DNA of 5,828 nt from Kiritimatiellales bacterium. Lineage in GTDB: Bacteria > Verrucomicrobiota > Kiritimatiellia > Kiritimatiellales > Pontiellaceae. Both the position numbers and the translations under genes were made by a program. Below are positions 1 to 5,423 of the stretch, one piece after another (the first letter of the stretch is position 1; every line of letters begins with the position of its first letter). Where the stretch lies: the NCBI GenBank assembly GCA_015486775.1, contig WFRA01000382.1:1-5828 (forward strand). The letters are read 5' to 3'. The notes under the pieces were generated by a model. The model saw nothing but the letters and a program-made list of their open reading frames with translations, was not told the origin of the DNA and did no database searches.

Positions 1-170
1 GCTGAATGCTGGTTGATTGTTGACAGGGAGGAAGCCTTGGCCTGCTGGTTGGTATTTGCGGAGGAAGCAACAACGGCCTTGGGTGGAGGTGCGCATGCGG
101 ATGGCTTGCAACCGCCAATCGCTAGAATGAAGACGACCCCTCCCAAGGTGAATATCTTTTTCTCTCCCAC
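1..170 (-). CDS. N-terminal part of a predicted lipoprotein (runs off the left edge)
   Basis: Reading the minus strand from a GTG at 170-168 gives 56 uninterrupted codons to the window edge. The protein begins (M)GEKKIFTLGGVVFILAIGGC: a short basic start, a hydrophobic stretch at residues 6-18 and a lipobox-like IGGC with the candidate lipidated cysteine at residue 21. After it comes a Pro/Ala/Ser/Asn/Gln-rich stretch (about residues 23-56), typical of a flexible tether behind a lipid anchor. The start is well fixed: an in-frame TAG lies four codons upstream, and GGGAG (181-177) sits six bases before the GTG. No functional domain is visible, so the role is unknown; the mature part lies beyond the edge. 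The gene follows the kinase gene on the same strand, about 280 bases downstream of it, with a likely terminator between, so it is probably a separate transcript. A second cysteine at residue 26 is a less likely lipidation site. Confidence 0.68.
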   Translation of the reverse strand, partial: MGEKKIFTLGGVVFILAIGGCKPSACAPPPKAVVASSANTNQQAKASSLSTINQHS

Positions 171-321
171 TTTTTTCTCCCACTATACAACCAATTACGG
201 GGGGACGGGCGAAATCTTACGCGGGAAAATGATTTTTTTTGAAAAAACTGGCGCGGCGGTGCTGTAGCCGGGAATCCAACTGCGGATGGACACCGGTTTT
301 TTGCAACGGAAGGCATCTCCA
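171..321. other. Non-coding spacer upstream of the lipoprotein gene
   Basis: No convincing gene was found here in any frame. It holds the ribosome binding site of the lipoprotein gene (177-181) and an A/T-only inverted repeat around 233-246 (a T-run, one G, then an A-run). On the minus strand TATAGT precedes the lipoprotein start, but it lies almost on the ribosome binding site and has no matching -35 box, so no promoter is called. Confidence 0.4.
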
Positions 322-390
322 GATCGCGAATCTCGCCAATTACGCGAATGATCCAAGCATGGCTTCGCGAGATTCGCGCAATTCGCGATC
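322..390. repeat. Inverted pair of 27-base elements built of 9-base TTCGCGNNN units
   Basis: The right copy (364-390, plus strand) is three 9-base units that begin TTCGCG: TTCGCGAGA, TTCGCGCAA, TTCGCGATC. The left copy (348-322, read on the minus strand) is TTCGCGTAA, TTGGCGAGA, TTCGCGATC. The two copies face each other across a 15-base spacer (349-363). The outer nine bases of each arm are perfectly complementary (322-330 with 382-390) and about 22 of 27 positions pair overall, so the transcript could fold into a long hairpin. The element lies in the non-coding gap between the lipoprotein and kinase genes. It looks like a dispersed intergenic repeat, but only one instance can be seen here. 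A role in mRNA 3' end protection or transcription termination is possible and not shown. Confidence 0.7.
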
Positions 391-430
391 CAAAACATTA
401 GACTCCAACCGTTTTGTGGCATATGCAAGA

Positions 431-449
431 GCCACCGCGCAGCGGCGGC
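431..449 (-). terminator. Hairpin just after the kinase stop, probable terminator
   Basis: On the minus strand the sequence one base after the kinase TAA reads GCCGCCG, loop CTGCG, CGGTGGC. In RNA this is a seven-pair GC-rich stem with one G-U wobble. The following bases are TCTTGCAT, only a weak U-tract, so termination may be inefficient or help may come from the larger inverted repeat at 322-390 further downstream. On the plus strand the wobble becomes an A-C mismatch, which favours function on the minus strand. Confidence 0.5.
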
Positions 450-450
450 T

Positions 451-3400
451 TTATTTTCCAAGGGTTGGAAGTTCCATGCAGTGGAGCTGGCCATCCCTGT
501 CGAGGAGATAGAGGCGGGTGGCATCGGTATTGAGCGCGGCTTGATCGACCTTGAAGCCGAGGGTGCGCGGGTCGAAGATGGGATAGAGATCGGATTTTAG
601 GGCCATCTCGAGTCCTCCGTCCTCTTTCGGGAAGACCACTCTCGGGTCGGTGGAGATGAACTCTGGATGCTCGATCCCCGTGCGCTCCCAATGGTTTTGG
701 AACACCGAGGCCTTGCCGGTTTCGGCATCGTAGAGATGGAATTGCTGGAACCACAGCTTGCACCAATATTTGCGCTTCCCGCTGCCGGGGGCGGTGAAAG
801 GGATGATCGCCATCGGCGTGCTTTTTGTTTTCTCTATCCAATTTGTGGATATGGCGAGGGTATCCGGGTTAATTGAATGGGATTCAACTTTTTTCGGATT
901 CGATCCTGCAAGGATCAATACGGGCTCCCCTTCGATCCAATCCATAACAATGTCGCAAAAGAACTCTCTTTCCTTCTTTGGCATGGAAGGCGATGGAGAG
1001 AGCAGTTTGGTCCAGGTTCCCGTTTCGTATGTTCCAAAACAGGATTCCCAGTTCCCGCCGAAGTAAAGGAATTTGCCCGTTTTATCAAAATCAACAGTCC
1101 ACCAAGGGAGGTTTGGAGTCCATCTGGCGGAAGATGTAAATACCCTTTTATCGCTTTCAAAGCTGTAGACCTCTACAGTCTTGCCGTCGGCGGTGGCAAA
1201 ATACCGGCCAAGGGGATCACATCCCAGCGAGCGGTTGTTTTTTTGGCTTGTCAGGAATTCCGACTTTACGCCGCCCTCCGGATCGATCTCGATTTTGTGG
1301 ATGGCACGGCTGTCCCCCAGATCAAGCGTTGCCAGCAGGTTTTCCGGACGGGTTCCCCGGCAAAGGTTGGCAACCGGATGTTCCAGCGGTACCCTGCAAA
1401 GCGCATGGTCGCGCATGTCGTAGAGCCGGAGAATGCCACCTGAGTCCAGCAGGCCAACACAATCTTCGGGCAATAGATATGCATCGGCGATATCCCGCCG
1501 GGCAATTCGCTGGCAGGCGCTGAATCCATTGCTGCCGGAACCGGAACCGACATATAGCAGACCATCCCTCGAGAGGGCACAGCACCGGCTTCCTTCCTTT
1601 GAAAAGGCGGCAAGCCGAATATTCACCATCGGAAGCGTCGAGGTTTCCCCTCGTTCCGGAAAGCCCCGACCACCATCTTCATCCTTCCCCGAATAAAAGC
1701 CCTCCCTTTCAAACTTTTCCATGAAGTGGGCATTCGGCGAAAAAAGCCAGCTGTTTGAAAGCACTGCGCGAGGCCGGTTGTCTCCTGAAAAGGCGATCGC
1801 CGGAACCGGATAGTCACGATTGTATATGTAGGCATCGCGAACGAGGTTCGGCAACGTAAACCAGAAAACCAAGGATTGGTTCTGGGTGGTTGGACGGAAC
1901 AGCAGCTTTTGCTCGTCGGGGGAGAGGGCCAGCAAGGTGGCGTTCGCCTTCCCGCCACGCAGCAGCCTGTTGAAATAGGTCCCATGCCCAGCAGCGAGCC
2001 AGCCGAGGCACTGCTTGTTTTCAAGATCGAACCAGCCAATGGTTTGCGGCCCGAGTGCGATGGCGGCATGGGTTTGCGCCCGGTCAAGCAGGATTCCGGT
2101 GATTGGAAGTTTCCGCCCTTCGGAAGCCATCCATTTTTCCACTGCGGGGCGGTCGATGTTGTATTCCTCGGGCAGCGGGGGATAGTCGAGCTGGCTTGTG
2201 TCCAGCACGGGCTTCCAACCCCTGGAGGTTTTGCAGTAGATCTTTGATCCGCTACCGATCCAGAGCGAGCCGTCGGTGCCTTCGCAAAACGCCTGCCGCC
2301 CTTCGATCAGGCAGGGGAACTCCACGGTTTCCACCACCGAGCCGGGGGTAGTCCGCTTGCCAAATTTGAAGTCGTGGATGGCGACCCGCGTTGCGGGGTC
2401 GTAGCCTGCGTTGGGGTTCAGGCAAACCTTGGCCGCCTCCCGCGCACCGACAACCCAGACGCAGTTGACCTGGCGCGACGGCATGGTGCCAAGCGGTTGC
2501 CCCACCCCCGAATCCACCGCCCCGCGATAGGGATCCATGGCGGCGGCGACGCGGACATCGAGCAGGGTGCCGGGGTCGAGCGATTCCATTCCATACTGGT
2601 CGTGCAGCTGCCAAAAGGCCGCAACGGTGGCCTCGTAGTTTTGTTCGCCATAGTAGGCCGAGACGAGGTTGACCAGGCTTTGCCGGTGCTCCTCTTTTGT
2701 TTTTCGCTGCTCGGAGCGAACCATGAAGAAGGCCGCGGCAAAGATGAGCAGCAGGACGGAGCCGAGCAGGCGGGCGGTGAGGAGGAGCTTCCGGATCCGC
2801 TTTTTGTGGGCATCGCGCTCGCGAATGGCCCTGGCAATCCTATCGAGCAGTTCGCGGTGGACGGGGTCGGAGGGGTCGAGCAGGGACTGGGCGAGTTCAA
2901 GGTCGTTGTTGTCGTAGGCGCAGCGGGCATATTCCACGGCGGCCTCGATCCGCAGCCGTTCGGCATCGGGGTTTTCCGGCCAGAGTTCGGACGCTTCGCG
3001 GAAGCCGTAGATGGCGCGGCTGAAGAGGTCGTAGTCCTTCGTCTCCCTTGCCCGGAAGAGATGAACCTTGGCATTTTCCGCCAGCAGGAGGCTTTCGGAA
3101 TGGGCCCGGTATTCGCGGATGGCCTGCTGGAACTTCCGGACACTGGAAAACCGGTCGGCCGGGGCGGTGGCCATGGCCTTGAACGCGATGCGCAGGAGCT
3201 CGCCGTCGCCCTCCACCGGTTCGATGTGGTTTTCCGAGGCGAGGTTGATGCAGAGGACGGGATCCTTTTCCCGGCGCGGCGGATGGCCGGAGACGATGTG
3301 GTAGAGGATGGCGCCGAGCAGGTAGACATCGCTGGTTTCGCCCAGGCGGTTGGTGTCGCCCCGGGCCATTTCCGGCGGCATGTAGGCGGGCGTCCCGCAG

Positions 3401-4068
3401 AAGGAGGATTCCGCGCTGAGCGCCCCCGCTTCGGCGGAACCCGCCATGGCGCACGATGCGCCCCAGTCCATCACCATGGTTTCGCCAAATTCCCCGAGCA
3501 TGATGTTGTGCGGCTTGAGGTCGCGATGGAGGATGCCGCGCGAATGGGCGAACGAAATGGTGTCGGCCACGCGCAGGAGGATATCGAGGTTTTCGTCGAG
3601 CGTCTTTTCCGCCATCAGCTCCGACCACGGGAAGCCCTGCACCTCCTTCATGGCATAGAAGAGATTGCCCTCGGCATCGACGCCCAGGTCGTAGACGGGA
3701 ATTACGTTGGGATGTTCGAGATGCCCCGTCACCACGGCTTCGGCCATCAGGGCATCGGCGGCCATGGCGGAACCCTTTCGCCCGGGCTTGACCATCTTGA
3801 TGGCGACCTCGCGGCCGAAGGCGGTCTGGTTGGCGGCATAGACCACCCCCATGCCGCCGGCCCCCAGCTCTTCGCCGAGTTCAAAGTCGGGCGGCGAACC
3901 GCTGTCGGCTTCTAGGGACCGGAAATGCGGCACGGTTTTTTTTCCGGACATTGGAAAAGTTCCGGAAGGAACCCGGATGGAGTCCTCGGCGCCATGGCCG
4001 GGCGGGATCGACTCCCGCCACAGCGTTAGCGTTGCCTCCCAATCCCCAAGTTGCCCTTGGTTATCCAT
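451..4068 (-). CDS. Transmembrane Ser/Thr protein kinase with C-terminal beta-propeller-like sensor region
   Basis: This is a Hanks-type kinase of 1205 residues. The kinase domain covers about residues 62-320, with the glycine loop GAGGMG (69-74), VAIK lysine K91, probable helix-C glutamate E110, catalytic HRDLKPHN (D183, N188), DWG (201-203) in place of DFG, PPE (231-233) in place of APE, and the D247 and R306 structural residues. All catalytic residues are present, so it should be active. Residues about 330-400 look helical and TPR-like. One membrane helix lies at about 429-450, preceded by a basic cluster, consistent with the kinase facing the cytoplasm. A second helical piece (464-490) follows. 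Residues about 530-1205 are beta-rich, with repeated strand pairs around 711-725, 816-841, 950-968, 991-1005 and 1176-1198 that resemble WD40/PQQ-type blades; this part would lie outside the membrane and probably senses a ligand or binds partners. No Shine-Dalgarno sequence precedes the ATG; M40 is an alternative start without one either. It probably works with the sigma factor and FHA protein upstream on the same strand. Substrates are unknown. Confidence 0.92.
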   Translation of the reverse strand: MDNQGQLGDWEATLTLWRESIPPGHGAEDSIRVPSGTFPMSGKKTVPHFRSLEADSGSPPDFELGEELGAGGMGVVYAANQTAFGREVAIKMVKPGRKGSAMAADALMAEAVVTGHLEHPNVIPVYDLGVDAEGNLFYAMKEVQGFPWSELMAEKTLDENLDILLRVADTISFAHSRGILHRDLKPHNIMLGEFGETMVMDWGASCAMAGSAEAGALSAESSFCGTPAYMPPEMARGDTNRLGETSDVYLLGAILYHIVSGHPPRREKDPVLCINLASENHIEPVEGDGELLRIAFKAMATAPADRFSSVRKFQQAIREYRAHSESLLLAENAKVHLFRARETKDYDLFSRAIYGFREASELWPENPDAERLRIEAAVEYARCAYDNNDLELAQSLLDPSDPVHRELLDRIARAIRERDAHKKRIRKLLLTARLLGSVLLLIFAAAFFMVRSEQRKTKEEHRQSLVNLVSAYYGEQNYEATVAAFWQLHDQYGMESLDPGTLLDVRVAAAMDPYRGAVDSGVGQPLGTMPSRQVNCVWVVGAREAAKVCLNPNAGYDPATRVAIHDFKFGKRTTPGSVVETVEFPCLIEGRQAFCEGTDGSLWIGSGSKIYCKTSRGWKPVLDTSQLDYPPLPEEYNIDRPAVEKWMASEGRKLPITGILLDRAQTHAAIALGPQTIGWFDLENKQCLGWLAAGHGTYFNRLLRGGKANATLLALSPDEQKLLFRPTTQNQSLVFWFTLPNLVRDAYIYNRDYPVPAIAFSGDNRPRAVLSNSWLFSPNAHFMEKFEREGFYSGKDEDGGRGFPERGETSTLPMVNIRLAAFSKEGSRCCALSRDGLLYVGSGSGSNGFSACQRIARRDIADAYLLPEDCVGLLDSGGILRLYDMRDHALCRVPLEHPVANLCRGTRPENLLATLDLGDSRAIHKIEIDPEGGVKSEFLTSQKNNRSLGCDPLGRYFATADGKTVEVYSFESDKRVFTSSARWTPNLPWWTVDFDKTGKFLYFGGNWESCFGTYETGTWTKLLSPSPSMPKKEREFFCDIVMDWIEGEPVLILAGSNPKKVESHSINPDTLAISTNWIEKTKSTPMAIIPFTAPGSGKRKYWCKLWFQQFHLYDAETGKASVFQNHWERTGIEHPEFISTDPRVVFPKEDGGLEMALKSDLYPIFDPRTLGFKVDQAALNTDATRLYLLDRDGQLHCMELPTLGK

Positions 4069-4153
4069 GTATAAAGAGTAAGGGAATCAGGCTGCGCTTT
4101 AAAGTGAAACGGAGAAATAATTTTGTTCTTCCGGGAATTTTATGGCGGGCGGT
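4069..4153 (-). other. Leader region of the kinase gene
   Basis: The stretch just upstream of the kinase ATG is A/T-richer than its surroundings and carries no purine-rich ribosome binding site; the last bases before the start are CTTTATAC. Several A/T-rich hexamers (for example TAAAAT and TTTAAA on the minus strand) could be -10 boxes, but none has a convincing -35 partner. The gap of about 300 bases and the hairpins upstream suggest that the kinase now has its own promoter, perhaps one read by an alternative sigma factor. This cannot be decided by eye. Confidence 0.3.
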
Positions 4154-4266
4154 CGCGGGAGGGGCATCGGAGCCCCGGGAAAAGCAAGGTTGCGCAAACA
4201 ATCCTCCCGCGTATCGCCGGCATCCTGCCGGCCCTGGGTGCCGGAGCAGACAGGAATGTCCGCTCC
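4154..4266. repeat. Cluster of nested hairpins, likely dispersed intergenic repeat
   Basis: Four inverted repeats lie in a row. An outer 9-base pair CGCGGGAGG (4154-4162) and CCTCCCGCG (4203-4211) encloses GGGGC/GCCCC (4161-4165 and 4172-4176). Next comes GCCGGCA TCC TGCCGGC (4216-4232), a perfect seven-pair hairpin. Then GGAGC-A-GACA, loop GGAA, TGTC-C-GCTCC (4243-4266) forms nine pairs with one mismatch; its right arm can pair instead with GGAGC at 4271-4275, giving two alternative folds. Translated, the segment gives strings such as ADIPVC, RTFLSA and AGRMPAI, which I recall from spurious reading frames over intergenic repeats in PVC and related genomes. It sits at the left flank of the toxin-antitoxin operon. 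A REP-like or MITE-like origin is inference. Confidence 0.55.
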
Positions 4267-4311
4267 ACGCGGAGCAGCCGGTTGGCTCGAAGAAAACGTT
4301 CCGGTTCCGGC

Positions 4312-4340
4312 TTTACAGAGACTGGTATTTGGACTAGAAA
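4312..4340 (+). promoter_or_regulatory. Candidate promoter of the toxin-antitoxin operon
   Basis: TTTACA (4312-4317, five of six matches to the housekeeping -35 box) is followed after exactly 17 bases by TAGAAA (4335-4340, four of six matches to the -10 box). Transcription would start near 4347, leaving a leader of about 25 bases with the strong ribosome binding site AAGGAGG (4361-4367). A second A/T-rich hexamer, TATAAA at 4349-4354, lacks a good -35 partner. Confidence 0.42.
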
Positions 4341-4344
4341 GAAG

Positions 4345-4356
4345 ACTGTATAAAGT
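4345..4356. promoter_or_regulatory. Candidate operator, 12-base imperfect palindrome
   Basis: ACTGTATAAAGT reads as ACTnTATAnAGT on both strands. It lies at the expected transcription start of the toxin-antitoxin operon, just before the ribosome binding site. Phd/YefM antitoxins usually repress their own operons by binding short palindromes at this place, so this is a reasonable operator. A palindrome this short can occur by chance. Confidence 0.25.
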
Positions 4357-4371
4357 ACCGAAGGAGGTGCC

Positions 4372-4632
4372 ATGACTACCCTTCCAGCACAAGAGGTCAA
4401 GCGCCGGGGAATTGGCGCGGTGGATGAGCTGCTCGCGAGAGAACCGGTCCATATTGTCAAAAACAACCGGCCAACATATGTGGTTCTTTTTGAAGAGGAC
4501 TACCAGTCGATGATGGAGGATCTGGCCCTGGCGCGCATCGAAGCCTCGGAAGCCGACGTTGCGGCGGGGCGCGTCCGCCAAGGCGGTGTCGCCGAGCTGA
4601 TGAAGGAGCTGGACGAAGCGGAGACCGATTGA
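4372..4632 (+). CDS. Phd/YefM-type antitoxin of a type II toxin-antitoxin pair
   Basis: This 86-residue protein has the usual length and layout of Phd/YefM-family antitoxins. An N-terminal DNA-binding part (about residues 5-50) contains LPAQEVKRRGIGAVDELL, then EPVHIVKNNRPTYVVLFEEDY, in which the NNRP-x-YVVL stretch is a family hallmark. The acidic, alanine-rich C-terminal tail (about 52-86) is the part expected to wrap around and neutralise the toxin. The ATG is set by AAGGAGG four bases upstream. The stop TGA shares its last A with the ATG of the toxin gene, a typical antitoxin-first operon with coupled translation. Family behaviour predicts that it represses its own promoter, more strongly in complex with the toxin. 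The operon lies opposite to all neighbouring genes, which fits horizontal acquisition. Confidence 0.88.
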   Translation: MTTLPAQEVKRRGIGAVDELLAREPVHIVKNNRPTYVVLFEEDYQSMMEDLALARIEASEADVAAGRVRQGGVAELMKELDEAETD

Positions 4633-4910
4633 TGGTTCAGCTGGTCTGGACAAATACCTTTTCGCGCACCGCCCGGAAGTTCCAGAAAAAGAATCCCGGG
4701 TTGCGGGGCGAGTTCGAGCGGACGCTAAGGCAACTGGAAGAAGATCCCGGCCACCCCAGATTGCGCCTGCACCCGCTGAAGGGTCGCCTGGAAGGCAAGC
4801 ACTCCGTCTCGATGACCTACAGCCATCGGATTGTCCTTGTGCTGGCACTGGAAGAGGGGAGGATCGTGCTGCTGGATATCGGCTCGCACGACCAGGCGTA
4901 CCGCCCGTAG
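4632..4910 (+). CDS. RelE/ParE-superfamily toxin
   Basis: This is a 92-residue basic protein from the ATG at 4632, which overlaps the antitoxin stop (TGATG); a TTG one codon earlier is a less likely start. GGAG at 4620-4623 is a suitable ribosome binding site. The fold signature is clear: LVWTNTFSRTARKFQKKNP at the start, a helical segment to about residue 40, HPLKGRLEGKHSVSMTYSHRIVLVL in the middle, and the family-typical ending LLDIGSHDQAYRP. The RelE branch consists mostly of ribosome-dependent mRNA endonucleases and the ParE branch of gyrase poisons. The LDIGSHD-x-x-Y ending resembles RelE/YafQ-like proteins, so mRNA cleavage is more likely, but eye inspection cannot settle this. The tryptophan often seen before the S-V-x-x-T-Y-S strand is histidine here. 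Nothing suggests that the gene is broken. Confidence 0.86.
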   Translation: MVQLVWTNTFSRTARKFQKKNPGLRGEFERTLRQLEEDPGHPRLRLHPLKGRLEGKHSVSMTYSHRIVLVLALEEGRIVLLDIGSHDQAYRP

Positions 4911-4957
4911 TCTTCGGCGCCGTGGCGGAGGGGGGAAGCAAGAGCGCAAGGAACACG

Positions 4958-5413
4958 CTAAACGCGCTTGACGCGCAAGGAAGCCGACCCGATCTGGATC
5001 TCGTCGCCGTTGCACAAATCTTCAAAATCAATCGGCTTCCCGTTAAGGCGGGTGCCGTTTTTGGAGCCGACATCGCAGAGGCGCACCAGGTTGCCGATGG
5101 ATTCGAGGCGGCAATGCACCCTGGAAACGCCTTCGCCGTCCAGCCGGAAGTCGGCCTTCTCCCCGCTGCCGATCGTGATGGGCAGGGCGCACATGCAGGC
5201 ATTGAGCACCTCCCGTCCATCCTGCTCGAAAACCACCACGCCCTTGCGGTCGAAATAGTCGCCGCGCGACTCGATGGAGAGGCGCACCTTTTCCAGGCTC
5301 CATTCGCGGGTTGCGGCGAACACGTCCGCCGTGTCGGCGCCCTCCTGCAGGTTTTCGATAATCTGCGTGTCGGAAAGCCCGGCCGCCCCTTCGCTTCCAT
5401 GCATGTCCATCAT
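4958..5413 (-). CDS. FHA-domain protein
   Basis: This 151-residue soluble protein has one forkhead-associated domain, a module that binds phosphothreonine. The domain covers about residues 57-151: strand VVVFEQDG, then ITIGSG (79-84), VSRVH (96-100), and DVGSKNGTRLNG (114-125). The phospho-binding residues S97, R98, H100, N119, G120 and T121 are all present, so binding is likely. The arginine usually found after the glycine of the first loop (IGR) is serine here (S83). Residues 1-55 are a polar, probably helical region of unknown role. The gene starts 10 bases after the sigma-factor stop, behind AAGGAGG. Three in-frame ATGs (5413, 5410, 5404) are possible starts; the second has the best spacing. 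It probably links the membrane kinase encoded further downstream to the sigma factor by binding a phosphorylated residue on one of them; this is inference from gene order. Confidence 0.9.
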   Translation of the reverse strand: MMDMHGSEGAAGLSDTQIIENLQEGADTADVFAATREWSLEKVRLSIESRGDYFDRKGVVVFEQDGREVLNACMCALPITIGSGEKADFRLDGEGVSRVHCRLESIGNLVRLCDVGSKNGTRLNGKPIDFEDLCNGDEIQIGSASLRVKRV

Positions 5414-5416
5414 AGC

Positions 5417-5423
5417 CCTCCTT
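5417..5423 (-). promoter_or_regulatory. Ribosome binding site between sigma and FHA genes
   Basis: AAGGAGG follows the sigma-factor TGA directly and lies three bases before the first FHA ATG and six before the second. Ribosomes ending the sigma gene would be placed to restart on the FHA gene, so the two proteins are probably made together. There is no room for a promoter between them. Confidence 0.75.

Noticed and set aside
13..267. Plus-strand frame of 84 codons at the left edge
   Set aside because: It has no ribosome binding site or family resemblance, and it is antisense to the better supported lipoprotein start.
2374..3915. Open frame of 513 codons on the plus strand
   Set aside because: It lies wholly opposite the GC-rich kinase domain, whose motifs are intact. 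The translated product is Gly/Val/Asp-rich without any recognisable domain, as expected for an antisense shadow.
4090..4145. ECF-type promoter upstream of the kinase (GGAAGAAC with a downstream CGTT on the minus strand)
   Set aside because: Spacing and sequence do not fit a known ECF consensus well, and no second copy upstream of the sigma gene is available for comparison.
4911..4957. Possible bidirectional terminator between toxin and FHA genes
   Set aside because: Only a short palindrome, CGGCGCCG, and imperfect GCGC repeats are present, with no U-tract on either strand.
4153..4957. Possible target-site duplication flanking the toxin-antitoxin cassette (GGGA, AGCAAG and GCGCAA occur in the same order near 4177-4197 and 4930-4950)
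   Set aside because: The match is gapped and made of short purine-rich pieces, so chance is a sufficient explanation without an empty-site comparison.
4099..5400. Open frame of 433 codons on the minus strand
   Set aside because: It runs through the FHA gene in the wrong frame, antisense to both toxin-antitoxin genes and over the hairpin repeat. No domain or start signal supports it.
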